64,000 nt of DNA from JBEVJK01 sp963791325 (GTDB lineage: Bacteria > Pseudomonadota > Alphaproteobacteria > Rhizobiales > Rhizobiaceae). Position numbers and translations under genes: made by a program. A model generated the notes under the pieces. It had not been told where the DNA came from, made no database searches, and saw nothing but the letters and a program-made list of their open reading frames with translations. Positions within the stretch are counted from its first letter, which is position 1. Each line of letters opens with the position of its first letter. Positions 34,180-42,869 of this stretch are shown here, in pieces. The stretch lies in assembly GCA_963791325.1 (NCBI GenBank), contig CAWBRU010000022.1, forward strand, positions 124,001-188,000, given 5' to 3'.

Positions 34180-34791
34180 ATGGCTACCGAAACAAGCGGT
34201 GACTTCACCCGGCGGGAAGAGCCGCTGCGGCTGTTTGCGGAGTGGCTGGCCGAGGCCGAGCGCAGCGAGCCGAACGATGCCAATGCGCTGGCGCTCGCCA
34301 CCGTCGACGCCGACGGCCTGCCCAATGTGCGCATGGTGCTGCTCAAGGGCTTCGACCCGGCCGGCTTCGTCTTCTACACCAATTTCGACAGCGCCAAGGG
34401 CCGCGAGATCCTGGCCACGGGCAAGGCGGCGATGTGCTTTCACTGGAAGTCGTTGCGCCGCCAGGTGCGATTGCGCGGCGCGGTCGAGGTGGTGTCGGAC
34501 GCCGACGCCGACGCCTATTTCCAGTCGCGGCCGCGCGGCAGCCGCATCGGCGCCTGGGCGTCGAAGCAGTCGGCGCCGCTGGAGAGCCGCTTTGCGCTGG
34601 AAAAATCGGTGGCCGAGTACACCGCCCGCTATGCGCTGGGCGAAATCCCGCGCCCGGCGCACTGGTCGGGCTTCCGCCTGGTGCCGCAGGCCATCGAATT
34701 CTGGCACGACCGGCCGTTCCGCCTGCACGACCGGCTGCGCTTCACCCGCAACGACGACGGCGGCTGGACGCGCACCCGGCTCTATCCCTGA
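34180..34791 (+). CDS. pdxH: Pyridoxamine 5'-phosphate oxidase
   Basis: A 203-residue FMN enzyme that makes pyridoxal 5'-phosphate from the pyridoxine or pyridoxamine phosphates. It shows the usual blocks: LATVDADGLPNVRMVLLKGFD, FYTNFDSAKGREI, AMCFHWKSLRRQVRLRG, YFQSRPRGSRIGAWASKQS and RLVPQAIEFWHDRPFRLHDR, ending RTRLYP as in other family members. The ATG at 34180 gives the normal length. It is a housekeeping gene and stands alone. Confidence 0.95.
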   Translation: MATETSGDFTRREEPLRLFAEWLAEAERSEPNDANALALATVDADGLPNVRMVLLKGFDPAGFVFYTNFDSAKGREILATGKAAMCFHWKSLRRQVRLRGAVEVVSDADADAYFQSRPRGSRIGAWASKQSAPLESRFALEKSVAEYTARYALGEIPRPAHWSGFRLVPQAIEFWHDRPFRLHDRLRFTRNDDGGWTRTRLYP

Positions 34792-34818
34792 CCGTCCCCA
34801 CGCCGGCCGCAAGACGCG

Positions 34819-35748
34819 CTACCGCGCCTTCGGCCTGCTCAGAAGGCGCAGCACCACGCCGGCGGCGAGCGCCAGCAAGGGCCAGACCGCCCAGAAATAG
34901 CCGCTCCAGGTGCTGAGATTGATCGCCGTCAGAAACACGCCGACGACGAGGGCCACAGCAAGGTTGCGCTCCACCAGGCGGGTCTGCCGCGCCCAGTCGA
35001 GCCCGGCGATCAGCAGCAGCACCAGCAGCGGCCAGCGCGCCCAGAAGATCCCCTGCCAGGTAATGAGATTGATGGCGACGACGAGCGCGCCGGCGACGGC
35101 AAGGATGCCCATCCTGCGCGTCGACCAGAGCGGCACAGCGCGCGGCGGCGATGCGGCCGGGGGCAGCGCGGGACCTGGTGCAGAGCCGCTGCCGCGAGCG
35201 GCGGCCCCCGCCGGCTCTGCGGTGTCCCCGCCCAGCCTGAGCGCATAACTGGCGATCGTTTCGTCGATGTTCTTGACTGCAAGCTGACCCAAGAAGTCGA
35301 AACCGACGGCGACCTTGTTGCGGACCTGGTCGTAGACGGTCCGGGAGATGACGATGCCGCCCGGCGCCGCCTGCTCCTGGAGGCGGGCGGCGATGTTGAC
35401 GCCATCGCCGTAGAGATCGCCGTCCTCGGCGATCACGTCGCCCAGGTTGATGCCGATGCGAAACAGCATGCGGGTGGCGTCCGGCACGCCGGCATTGCGA
35501 TGGCCGAGCTCGGTCTGCACGTCGATTGCGGCGCGCACGGCCTCGACCACGCTCGGGAATTCGGCCAGCACGCCGTCGCCCCAGGTGTTGACCACCCGGC
35601 CGCCATGCGCCGCGATCAGCGACGCCATGGCGTCGCGCGAGGCCTTGAGCCGGGCGAGCGTGCCCTCCTCGTCGGCCTCCATCAGGCGCGAATAGCCCTG
35701 GACGTCGGCGGACAGGATGGTGGTCAGCTTGCGTTGAACCGTCGCCAT
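34819..35748 (-). CDS. Class III nucleotide cyclase with four C-terminal membrane helices
   Basis: A 309-residue protein. Residues about 5-170 are the catalytic domain: LSADVQGYSRLM (metal Asp15), NTWGDGVLAEF (Asp58), LYGDGVNIAARLQ and GIVISRTVYDQV. A proline- and alanine-rich linker follows (about 175-205). The last 100 residues hold four membrane helices arranged as two similar pairs, each resembling ITWQGIFWARWPLL (residues about 228-241) and STWSGYFWAVWPLL (about 275-288). It probably makes cAMP in response to a membrane signal. Most rhizobia have many such cyclases. Confidence 0.88.
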   Translation of the reverse strand: MATVQRKLTTILSADVQGYSRLMEADEEGTLARLKASRDAMASLIAAHGGRVVNTWGDGVLAEFPSVVEAVRAAIDVQTELGHRNAGVPDATRMLFRIGINLGDVIAEDGDLYGDGVNIAARLQEQAAPGGIVISRTVYDQVRNKVAVGFDFLGQLAVKNIDETIASYALRLGGDTAEPAGAAARGSGSAPGPALPPAASPPRAVPLWSTRRMGILAVAGALVVAINLITWQGIFWARWPLLVLLLIAGLDWARQTRLVERNLAVALVVGVFLTAINLSTWSGYFWAVWPLLALAAGVVLRLLSRPKAR

Positions 35749-35897
35749 CCCGCCCTTCTAGCCGAGCCGGGGAGAAGCGGCCAGCCATCCCGGCGCTGCA
35801 ACCTTACCGAGATTTAATCCGGCCATTCAGCTGGCATTCACCTGGCCGGCGCAACTCTCTCGGCCATGGGGCGTGGGAAACCAAACGAGGATCAACC

Positions 35898-36188
35898 ATG
35901 AAAACGTTTGTTTCAGGCGTGCTCGCCGCCATCATGGCCATGGGCGCGGCGGCATCGGGCGAAGCGCCGGCGGCAGCCGCACCGTTTGCGCTGCCGGCGC
36001 CGGCGGCGGCCGAAAGCGCCCCGGCCGCCGCCGTCGCACCGGTCGACTACTACCGCCGCGGCTTCTATCGCAACGGGCCGAATTTCTACTACAACGGCCA
36101 TCGCGGCTACCGCTACAGCCGTCCCGGCTGGCGGCCCTACAATGGCTGGTACTTCCCGCCGACCGCGCCGGCAACGCCCTTCGGCTGA
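35898..36188 (+). CDS. Small secreted tyrosine-rich protein, 96 aa
   Basis: A signal peptide (about 1-28: FVSGVLAAIMAMGAAASGEA) is followed by an alanine- and proline-rich stretch and then a tyrosine, arginine and glycine-rich end (DYYRRGFYRNGPNFYYNGHRG, then RYSRPGWRPYNGWYFPP, given here as two blocks). GAGGA precedes the ATG at 35898. This composition is common among small exported rhizobial proteins of unknown role. A strong hairpin lies 27 bases after the stop. Confidence 0.65.
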   Translation: MKTFVSGVLAAIMAMGAAASGEAPAAAAPFALPAPAAAESAPAAAVAPVDYYRRGFYRNGPNFYYNGHRGYRYSRPGWRPYNGWYFPPTAPATPFG

Positions 36189-36214
36189 GCCTGACGCCGG
36201 CTGATCGCGACACG

Positions 36215-36245
36215 CAAGACGGCGGGCTCAGCCCGCCGTCTTGCG
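36215..36245. terminator. Perfect 15-base-pair hairpin, bidirectional terminator
   Basis: GCAAGACGGCGGGCT (36215-36229) is the exact complement of AGCCCGCCGTCTTGC (36231-36245). It stands between two convergent genes and includes the last 18 bases of the enoyl-CoA hydratase gene. It probably stops transcription from both sides. Confidence 0.75.
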
Positions 36246-36986
36246 GCTGAAGAACGCAGAGAGCGCGGCGCGCGCCTCCTCGCCTTGAAGCGCCTCGCCA
36301 AACAGCGCTGCCTCGGCCCGGATCCGTTCGAGGACGGGTTCGCGCGGCGCGCGCAGCAGCCCACGGGCGAGCGCCAGCGCCTTGGGCGGCTTCGCCGCCA
36401 AGCGCTCGGCGGCGCCGAATACCGACTTTTCCAGCTGCTCCGGCGCTACCATGTCCCAGATCAGTCCGGCCGCCTTGGCGGCTTCCGCCGAAAGCGCTTC
36501 GCCCAGCACCAGCATGGCAAAGGCGCGCTGGCTGCCGAGCAGCGCCGGCAGCAGCAGGCTGGAGCCTGCCTCCGGCACCAGCCCGAGGTCCACGAACGGC
36601 GCCCGGAAGGTGCTCGCCGGAGTGGCGAAGGTGAGATCGCAGTGCAGGTGAATGGTCGCGCCGATGCCGATCGCCAGGCCGTCGACGCCCGAGACGATCG
36701 GTTTCGCCGCGCCGCAGAGCGCTTCGAGAAAGGCAAAGGCATCGCCGGCAGCCGCCACATTGCCCGCGCCGGCAGCCAGGAAGTCGGCCAGGTCGTTGCC
36801 CGCCGCAAACGCCCCCGCCGCGCCGAGCAGGACATGGACCCGGATCGCCGGATCGGCATCGCCGCCGCGCAATGCCGCCGTCATCGCCCGGTACATGCTG
36901 CGGCTGATGGCGTTCTTCTTGTCCGGCCGGTTGAGCCGCAGCAGCTGCACCGCGCCGCGCTGCTCGACGACGATATGTTCGCTCAC
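36228..36986 (-). CDS. Enoyl-CoA hydratase/isomerase family protein
   Basis: A 252-residue crotonase-fold protein. It shows LLRLNRPDKKNAISRSMY, the oxyanion-hole block GAFAAGNDLADFL, IVSGVDGLAIGIGATIHLHCDLTFA and FVDLGLVPEAGSSLLLPALLG. The glutamate pair of classical hydratases is partly replaced, which fits enoyl-CoA isomerases as well. It is 17 bases after the acyl-CoA dehydrogenase gene and on the same strand, giving a small fatty-acid or related acyl-CoA degradation operon. Confidence 0.88.
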   Translation of the reverse strand: MSEHIVVEQRGAVQLLRLNRPDKKNAISRSMYRAMTAALRGGDADPAIRVHVLLGAAGAFAAGNDLADFLAAGAGNVAAAGDAFAFLEALCGAAKPIVSGVDGLAIGIGATIHLHCDLTFATPASTFRAPFVDLGLVPEAGSSLLLPALLGSQRAFAMLVLGEALSAEAAKAAGLIWDMVAPEQLEKSVFGAAERLAAKPPKALALARGLLRAPREPVLERIRAEAALFGEALQGEEARAALSAFFSRKTAG

Positions 36987-37003
36987 ACGTTTCTCCGCAA
37001 AGC

Positions 37004-38773
37004 TTAGCCCATGAGTTGCGCGGCGGCCTCGGCAAGGCTGTCGCTGCCGCCGAGGATACGCCCGGCCAGCGCCTCGCTCTCGCCGATGAGATGATCGGCG
37101 AAGAAGCGCGCGAGCGGCGTCCGGCTGCCCGACGGATCGGCAAGCGCGGCCTCGGCCAGGTAGAGGCCCCCCAGGGTCAGGCCGAACAGCCTGAGATAGG
37201 CGGAGGCGCCGGCGAGGGCCGCCTGCTCCTGTCCTGCTTTCATGCTGTCGTGCAGGTATGCCGTCGTCCTGGCCAACTGGTTGACCGCTCTGCCCAGCTC
37301 TGCCGCAGCGCTGCCCAAGCCGGGCCGATTGTCCGCTGCCACCCGGTCGACGCGGGCCGCCAGCTCATCGAGATAGAGGCGCAGATGCCGGCCCTCGGCG
37401 AGTGCCAGCTTGCGGGTCACCAGATCGATGGCCTGGATGCCGTTGGTGCCTTCGTAGATCGGCGCGATGCGGGCATCGCGATAGAGCCGGGCCGCGCCGG
37501 TGTCCTCGATGTAGCCCATGCCGCCATGCACCTGCACGCCGAGCGAGGCGACCTCGACGCCGACATCGGTGGCAAAGGCCTTGGCCATGGGGGTCAGGAG
37601 ATCGGCACGCTCCTGCCAGTGGCGTCCATCCGCACCGCCGGCGCGGGCGAGGTCGATGGCATGCGCGCAGGCATAGCAAATGGCCCGGGCTGCGCTGGTG
37701 AGCGCCTGCATCGTCAACAGCATGCGGACGACGTCGGGGTGATGGACGATCGGCGACATGCCCGATCCGGAAAAGCCCGCGGCGCGGCCTTGGCGGCGCT
37801 CGCGGGCGTAGGCCAGCGCCTGCTGGGTGGCGCATTCGGCCACCGCCACGCCCTGGATGCCGACCGCCAGCCGGGCATTGTTCATCATCGTGAACATCGC
37901 AGCCAGGCCGCGATTCTGCGCACCGACAAGGCAGCCCCGCGCCCCCGGCGTGCCGCCGGCGAAGCCGTCGCCGTAGATCATGGTGCAGGTCGGCGCGGCG
38001 TGCAGGCCGAGCTTGTCCTCGAGCCTGGCGCAAAAGAGATCGTTGCGCGCGCCGAGCCGGCCGTCGGCCTCGACCAGGAATTTCGGTACCAGAAAGAGCG
38101 ACAGGCCCCGGCTTCCCGGCGGCGCGCCGGTCACCCTGGCAAGCACCAGGTGAATGATGTTTTCGCTGAGATCGTGCTCGCCATAGGTAATGAAGATCTT
38201 TTGCCCGAACAGCCGGTAGCTGCCGTCGCCGGCCGGCTCGGCACGGGTGGCCACGGTGCCGAGATCGGACCCGGCCTGCGCCTCGGTGAGGTTCATCGTC
38301 CCCATCCAGGTACCTGCCACGAGCCTGTCGAGGTAGATGCCTTTCAGCTCGTCGGAGCCGTGGCGGGCGATCGCTTCGACCGCACCCATGGTGAGCGTCG
38401 GGCCGATGCCGAACGCCGGCGAGCCGCCGTTCCACATCTCCAAGGCAGCCATCGACAGCATCTGCGGCAATCCTTGGCCGCCGAACTCGGGCGGACCGGC
38501 GAGCCCGGCCCAGCCGCCCTCGGCAAACCGCGCATAGAGCGCCTTCCAGCCGTCCGGCATGGTCACCTCCGCGCCGGCAAGCGTGGCGCCCTGGCGATCG
38601 CCGATAGCGCAGAGCGGCGCAATCTCTGCGCCGGCAAAGCGGCCCGCTTCGGAAAGGATCGCGTCAGCGACGTCCTCGCCGAGTTCGCCGAACGGTCGCT
38701 CCGGCCGGGTCCCGGCAAGGCCGGCGATCAGCTTCAAGGTGAACGCGATCTCGCCGACCGGAGCCTGATACAT
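37004..38773 (-). CDS. Acyl-CoA dehydrogenase, long type (about 590 aa)
   Basis: A 589-residue FAD enzyme of the group with an extra C-terminal domain, found in many alphaproteobacteria. Blocks are PEFGGQGLPQMLS, MNLTEAQAGSDLGTVATRA, FITYGEHDLSENIIHLVLAR, ARLAVGIQGVAVAE, VQVHGGMGYIEDTGAARLYRDARI and YEGTNGIQAIDL, carrying the flavin-binding and catalytic regions. The enzyme introduces a double bond next to the CoA thioester; the hydratase encoded downstream would act next. The ATG at 38773 begins YQAPVGEIAFTLKLI, a normal start for the group. Confidence 0.92.
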   Translation of the reverse strand: MYQAPVGEIAFTLKLIAGLAGTRPERPFGELGEDVADAILSEAGRFAGAEIAPLCAIGDRQGATLAGAEVTMPDGWKALYARFAEGGWAGLAGPPEFGGQGLPQMLSMAALEMWNGGSPAFGIGPTLTMGAVEAIARHGSDELKGIYLDRLVAGTWMGTMNLTEAQAGSDLGTVATRAEPAGDGSYRLFGQKIFITYGEHDLSENIIHLVLARVTGAPPGSRGLSLFLVPKFLVEADGRLGARNDLFCARLEDKLGLHAAPTCTMIYGDGFAGGTPGARGCLVGAQNRGLAAMFTMMNNARLAVGIQGVAVAECATQQALAYARERRQGRAAGFSGSGMSPIVHHPDVVRMLLTMQALTSAARAICYACAHAIDLARAGGADGRHWQERADLLTPMAKAFATDVGVEVASLGVQVHGGMGYIEDTGAARLYRDARIAPIYEGTNGIQAIDLVTRKLALAEGRHLRLYLDELAARVDRVAADNRPGLGSAAAELGRAVNQLARTTAYLHDSMKAGQEQAALAGASAYLRLFGLTLGGLYLAEAALADPSGSRTPLARFFADHLIGESEALAGRILGGSDSLAEAAAQLMG

Positions 38774-38943
38774 GGCCTGGGCCTTTCACGCCGGCCGCCG
38801 GCGGCGGCCTGCTTTTTACGTAAACGTCAACTTCAACGATGTTGCCGGGCCGAACCGGCCATTGCAAGCTCAAAAGCCGGCCGGCACAGCGATTCGTTAA
38901 CCACGGCGCGGCAGAATGCTGGTTTCCAATGCGGAGGTCGCCC

Positions 38944-40122
38944 GTGCACTCCCCGCTTCTGCCGAGCTTCCGCGGCCTTGCGGCGGCGGCTGCCGTGGCC
39001 GCCAGTTTCGCTACTCTCTCTGCCCAGGCGTCCGACTTTTCCCAGCCCTGGCTCGATTCCGAGCGGGCGCTGGTGGTCGACGCCTATGAATACAATCCGA
39101 TCGACTGGCAGAAGCTGGCCACCGACCCGCGCATTGTCGGCTTCATCAACAAGGCCTCGGACGGGCTCGCTCCGCCCTATGCCTGCTCCGGAACCGACAC
39201 CGAGCTGCGCCTCTGCAAGGCGCTGTTCAAGCGCCATGCGGTCGCCCGCGAGCTCTTTCAGACGCGTCGCACGGTGGCCAAGGCGCTCGGCCTCAAATGG
39301 GGCGCCTATCACCTCGGCCGGCCCGGCAATCCGGTCGACCAGGCCAACAATTTCATCGACTTCGCCCAACCGGCCGACGATGATCTGGTGGCGCTCGACA
39401 TCGAGGAGGACGATCCGGCGCAGTGGATGTCGCTGGCCGACGCGGAAGAGTTCGCGCGCCACATTCAGCGCCGCATCGGCCGCTTTCCGATCCTCTACAC
39501 CAATGGCGCGACCGCCCAGCTGATCGCCGAGAACCGCGACAAATATCCCCTGCTTTCCCGCCTGCCGCTCTGGTATGCGCGCTACAAGCCCGAGATCGGC
39601 ATGCATTTTCCCGCCGGCAACTGGCAGGGCTATGCGCTGTGGCAATTCTCCTCGCAGGCCAATTGCAACGACCGCCGCTGCCCCTACAGGGTCGCCGGCG
39701 CGCCGACCGACATCGACGTCAATGTTGCCCCGATGAACGCCGAGGCGCTGCGCAGGCGCTGGCCGTTCGGCGGCCTGGTCGACGTCCCGCTCGAACAGAT
39801 TGCCGCCATACCGCTGCCGATCGCCCGCAGCGACGGCCTCGACGGACCCGTCGAGCTCGCCTATGCGACGGTGGCGAAAAGCTCGGCCAGCCAGGCACTT
39901 GCAGCCGCTTTCCAAACCGGCACCGAAGCCGCCGCCGGGCTTGGCGCGGTGATGCCTGGCACGGCTGACACCGCCGCGGGCGGGATGAGCTTCGCCGAGA
40001 CGATCAGCACCTACCTTGTCGCGCTCGGCCACCGGCTGCTGGGGCTCGGCACCCTGGTCGGCGATGCGCCGGAACTCGACGGCACCATGACCGGCTCGGT
40101 CTCCAAGACCGACAAGGACTAG
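38944..40122 (+). CDS. Secreted GH25 lysozyme-like protein
   Basis: A 392-residue exported protein with a signal peptide (PSFRGLAAAAAVAASFATLSAQA). The glycoside hydrolase 25 domain (about residues 35-270) shows VVDAYEYNPIDWQKLAT, VGFINKASDG, KWGAYHLGRPGNPVDQANNF, the catalytic acids in LVALDIEED and LWYARYKPEIGMH, and ALWQFSS. Such enzymes cut the glycan of peptidoglycan between MurNAc and GlcNAc. The C-terminal 120 residues are low-complexity. GCGGAGG lies 6 bases before the GTG at 38944, preferred over an ATG at 38929 that would overlap it. Confidence 0.85.
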   Translation: MHSPLLPSFRGLAAAAAVAASFATLSAQASDFSQPWLDSERALVVDAYEYNPIDWQKLATDPRIVGFINKASDGLAPPYACSGTDTELRLCKALFKRHAVARELFQTRRTVAKALGLKWGAYHLGRPGNPVDQANNFIDFAQPADDDLVALDIEEDDPAQWMSLADAEEFARHIQRRIGRFPILYTNGATAQLIAENRDKYPLLSRLPLWYARYKPEIGMHFPAGNWQGYALWQFSSQANCNDRRCPYRVAGAPTDIDVNVAPMNAEALRRRWPFGGLVDVPLEQIAAIPLPIARSDGLDGPVELAYATVAKSSASQALAAAFQTGTEAAAGLGAVMPGTADTAAGGMSFAETISTYLVALGHRLLGLGTLVGDAPELDGTMTGSVSKTDKD

Positions 40123-40134
40123 GCAGCATATGGC

Positions 40135-40227
40135 CTAGGCAGCCGCAGGATTGTCTTCAGCAATGAAAGCGACCTGCTGTTGAAGATCGTGCAGCGCTTT
40201 GCGCGACCAGGAAACCGGCCTTCTCAC
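40135..40227 (-). pseudogene. Truncated ParE/RelE-type toxin
   Basis: From a GTG at 40227 the frame reads VRRPVSWSRKALHDLQQQVAFIAEDNPAAA and then stops at 40135; these 30 codons (quoted in two halves, VRRPVSWSRKALHD and LQQQVAFIAEDNPAAA) match the N-terminus of ParE toxins. The remaining two thirds, with the catalytic or folding core, is missing. The gene lies in the right place after the antitoxin. No toxin activity is expected. Confidence 0.6.
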
Positions 40228-40492
40228 CTTTAGCGGCGCGTCGCGCTTCCGCAGCATCGATGACGGCATCAAGTTCCGCCATCGCCTGTTCATGCGGAAT
40301 GAGCCGGCCGGCATCGGCATCGGCGATGCCGCGTTTGATGCCTTCGATGATTTCGAGCTCATACTCGACATAGGCCGACACCGCCGCGGCGGCGAGAAAC
40401 GATTTGCTGCGGCGGGTGTCGGCGGCAATCCGCTCGAGCTTCTCTTCGGTTTCCGGCGTGACGCGGGTCGTCATCGTGGTGCTTGCAGTCAT
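40157..40492 (-). CDS. ParD/CopG-type antitoxin reading past its normal end
   Basis: A 111-residue protein with an N-terminal ribbon-helix-helix domain (TTRVTPETEEKLERIAADTRR, then SKSFLAAAAVSAYVEYELEII) and a toxin-binding tail (GIKRGIADADAGRLIPHEQAMAELDAVIDAAEARR). GAGG precedes the ATG at 40492. The usual protein would stop near the toxin start at 40227, where a GTGA is present but out of frame, so the antitoxin reads on for about 23 codons inside the truncated toxin gene. DNA binding could still work. The pair is therefore a broken toxin-antitoxin module. Confidence 0.65.
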   Translation of the reverse strand: MTASTTMTTRVTPETEEKLERIAADTRRSKSFLAAAAVSAYVEYELEIIEGIKRGIADADAGRLIPHEQAMAELDAVIDAAEARRAAKGEKAGFLVAQSAARSSTAGRFHC

Positions 40493-40561
40493 GGTGAGAG
40501 CCTCGTGTTCACAAGTACACATAGCATCCGGGGGCAGGAAGCCGAGCGGCTATCCAGCACC

Positions 40562-41812
40562 TCAGCCGAACTCGACCTCGACGTGACGCGCGGCGCGCAC
40601 CGTCACCCGGCAGGCGCGCTCGAAGCCGTCGGCAGCGATCGCCAGGCGGAAGGCGTCGGGCACGGCAGTGCCGTCGTTGACGCCCAGCCCGGCGCCGGCC
40701 GGGCCGAGCGTGGTGACGCTGCAGGCGATCGGTTCGCCGCCCTCGACCAGGATGCGGCCGGCCTTCAGCACCCGGCGCCGCGGCGGCACGGAGGACGGCG
40801 CGGCCAAGCAGCGGTTGCGGCCGGCCGCCTTCGCCCGGTAGAGCGCTGCATCGGCGCTGGCCATCAGCGTGTCGTAGTCGCCGGCGCCGGAAACGGCTGT
40901 CGCCGCACCGAAGCTCGCGGTCACGGCGATGCGGCGCGCGCCGATATCGATCGACAGCCGGCTGACGGCGCGCCGCAGCTTTTCCGCCACCTCCAGCGCA
41001 CCCGTCGGATGGGTGCGGCGCAGCAGAACGCCGAACTCCTCACCGCCCAGCCTGCCGATCGCGTCGGTGCTGCGCAGCGTGCTGAGGCAGGCATCGATCG
41101 TGGCGGCAAGCACCTTGTCGCCCGCGGCATGGCCGTGGCTGTCGTTGACGCGCTTGAAATGGTCGAGGTCAAGGACGATGAGCGACAGGTCGTGGCCGAG
41201 GCGTTTGGCCAGCGCCAGCGCATCCCTGGCCTGTTCGGTGAATGCGCGCCGCGACAACACGCCGGTCAGCGGGTCGACGGCCGCAAGCCGGCGCAGTTCG
41301 AATTCGTCCATCGCCATCTCGGCCAGATCGACCAGGATCTTGCGCTCGCGGTCGGAGAAGCTGCGCGGCTGATAGCCAACGGCGCAGAGCGTGCCGACAT
41401 TGAGCCCGTCATGGGTCGCCAGCGGCACGCCGGCATAGAAGCGGACGAAGGGCTGGTCGACGACATGGCGATTGGCGGCAAAGCGGGGGTCGCGGCTGGC
41501 ATCCTCGACCACCACGACCTCGCGCGCGGCGATGGTGTAGCGGCAGAAGGTCTCCTTGCGTTCGACTTCGTCGGCGCTCAGCCCATCGCAGGATTTGTAC
41601 CACTGCCGGTGGGCATCGATCACCGAAACCAGCGCGACCGGCAGGTCGAAGACGTTGCGCACCAGCCGCGCAATGCGCTCGAACGCCTCCTCGCGCGGGC
41701 TGTCCAGCGCATCGAGCGCCAGCAAGGCGTCGAGCCTCAGCTGCTCGGCCGCGTCGCCGGCCTCGAGCGGAGCCGAGTTCATGGCAGTTCGATCGGGTCG
41801 GCGGGTCGCCAT
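40562..41812 (-). CDS. GAF-GGDEF-PilZ diguanylate cyclase
   Basis: A 416-residue cytoplasmic protein. Residues about 25-165 are a GAF sensor domain (FDLPVALVSVIDAHRQWYKS, FYAGVPLATHDGLNVGTLCAV). Residues about 170-330 form a GGDEF domain with VDPLTGVLSRRAF, VLDLDHFKRVNDSHGHAAGD and the active-site GGEEF. An inhibitory RxxD site (RSTD) lies five residues before it. The last 75 residues resemble PilZ (RRRVLKAGRILV..CSVTTLGPAGAGL), although the second PilZ motif (D/NxSxxG) is altered. The protein probably makes c-di-GMP in response to a small ligand. The ATG at 41812 is chosen; an ATG at 41782 is possible. Confidence 0.88.
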   Translation of the reverse strand: MATRRPDRTAMNSAPLEAGDAAEQLRLDALLALDALDSPREEAFERIARLVRNVFDLPVALVSVIDAHRQWYKSCDGLSADEVERKETFCRYTIAAREVVVVEDASRDPRFAANRHVVDQPFVRFYAGVPLATHDGLNVGTLCAVGYQPRSFSDRERKILVDLAEMAMDEFELRRLAAVDPLTGVLSRRAFTEQARDALALAKRLGHDLSLIVLDLDHFKRVNDSHGHAAGDKVLAATIDACLSTLRSTDAIGRLGGEEFGVLLRRTHPTGALEVAEKLRRAVSRLSIDIGARRIAVTASFGAATAVSGAGDYDTLMASADAALYRAKAAGRNRCLAAPSSVPPRRRVLKAGRILVEGGEPIACSVTTLGPAGAGLGVNDGTAVPDAFRLAIAADGFERACRVTVRAARHVEVEFG

Positions 41813-41925
41813 GGCTCGCACTCCGTCTTGGTTTGTCGCCCAAATCGCACGAACGCCCCGGCAAGTGGCGGGCGGCGGTGCCGCACGGCTTGCGTTCGGG
41901 CGAAGTTTGAGACCCTTTTAAAGCA

Positions 41926-42831
41926 ATGATCGATCGGCTGGAATTCTTCATCGCGCTCGCCAAGGAGCGCCACTTCGGGCGCGCCGCGGCGACGCTCGGC
42001 ATCACCCAGCCGACGCTATCGGCCGCCATCAAGCAGCTCGAAGACCAGCTCGGGGTGATGCTGGTGCTGCGCGGCTCGCGCTTCCAGGGGCTGACTGCGG
42101 AAGGCGAGCAGGTGCTCGCCTGGGCGCGGCGCATTACCGGCGATGCGCACACCATGCGCGAGGAAATGCGCGCCGCCCGCCACGGGCTGTCGGGGCGCGT
42201 GCGCATTGCCGCCATCCCCACCGCGCTCGCCATGGTCGCCCGCCTGACGACGCCGTTCCGCGAAAAGCATCCGGGCGTCACCTTCTCGGTGCTGTCGCGC
42301 ACCTCGATCGAGGTGCTGTCGCTGCTCGGCAATTTCGAGATCGACGCCGGCATCACCTATCTCGACAACGAGCCGCTCGGGCGGGTGATCAGCGTGCCGC
42401 TCTATTCCGAGCGCTACCAGCTGATCACCACCGCCGGCAATGCGCTGTCGGAGCGGCCGACGGTGACCTGGGCCGAGATCAGCCGGCTGCCGCTCTGCCT
42501 GCTCACTCCCGACATGCAGAACCGCCGCATCATCGACCAGCACCTGGCCGAATCGGGCACCCAGGTCAGGCCGACGCTGGAATCGAACTCGATGATCGTG
42601 CTGTTTTCCCACATCCGCACCGGCAAATGGGCGTCGATCATGCCGCTCAACCTCGCCCAGTCGTTCGGCTTCGACGAGCCGATCCGCAAGATCCCGATCG
42701 TCGAGCCGGACGCCAGCCATCTGGTCGGGCTGGTGGCCGCCCGGCGTGAGCCGCATACGCCGCTGGTCACGGCGCTTCTGGACGAGGCGACGGCGCTGGC
42801 AGACGAGTTGCGCGAGAGCGCCGCGTCGTAA
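41926..42831 (+). CDS. LysR-family regulator of the formate dehydrogenase operon
   Basis: A 301-residue regulator with the N-terminal helix-turn-helix (FIALAKERHFGRAAATLGI, TQPTLSAAIKQLEDQLGV) and the usual effector domain (GRVRIAAIPTALAMVARLT, INAGI-like FEIDAGITYLDN). It is encoded directly upstream of fdsG in the same direction, 127 bases before it. LysR genes in this place are known in other alphaproteobacteria and methylotrophs, and are thought to respond to formate. Its likely operator lies in the gap. Confidence 0.9.
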   Translation: MIDRLEFFIALAKERHFGRAAATLGITQPTLSAAIKQLEDQLGVMLVLRGSRFQGLTAEGEQVLAWARRITGDAHTMREEMRAARHGLSGRVRIAAIPTALAMVARLTTPFREKHPGVTFSVLSRTSIEVLSLLGNFEIDAGITYLDNEPLGRVISVPLYSERYQLITTAGNALSERPTVTWAEISRLPLCLLTPDMQNRRIIDQHLAESGTQVRPTLESNSMIVLFSHIRTGKWASIMPLNLAQSFGFDEPIRKIPIVEPDASHLVGLVAARREPHTPLVTALLDEATALADELRESAAS

Positions 42832-42852
42832 GCACCTGCCAAGCGCGGCAAC

Positions 42853-42869
42853 GATAGATCCTTTCTATC
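42853..42869. promoter_or_regulatory. LysR-type operator in front of fdsG
   Basis: GATAGATCCTTTCTATC is an inverted repeat (GATAG and CTATC around 7 bases) containing the T-N11-A pattern of LysR boxes. It lies 90 bases before fdsG and 20 after the regulator gene, the expected place. Confidence 0.5.

Noticed and set aside
37016..39523. Very long plus-strand open frame of 835 codons across the acyl-CoA dehydrogenase gene
   Set aside because: It is antisense to a clear acyl-CoA dehydrogenase and has the arginine- and glycine-rich composition of a GC-rich shadow frame.
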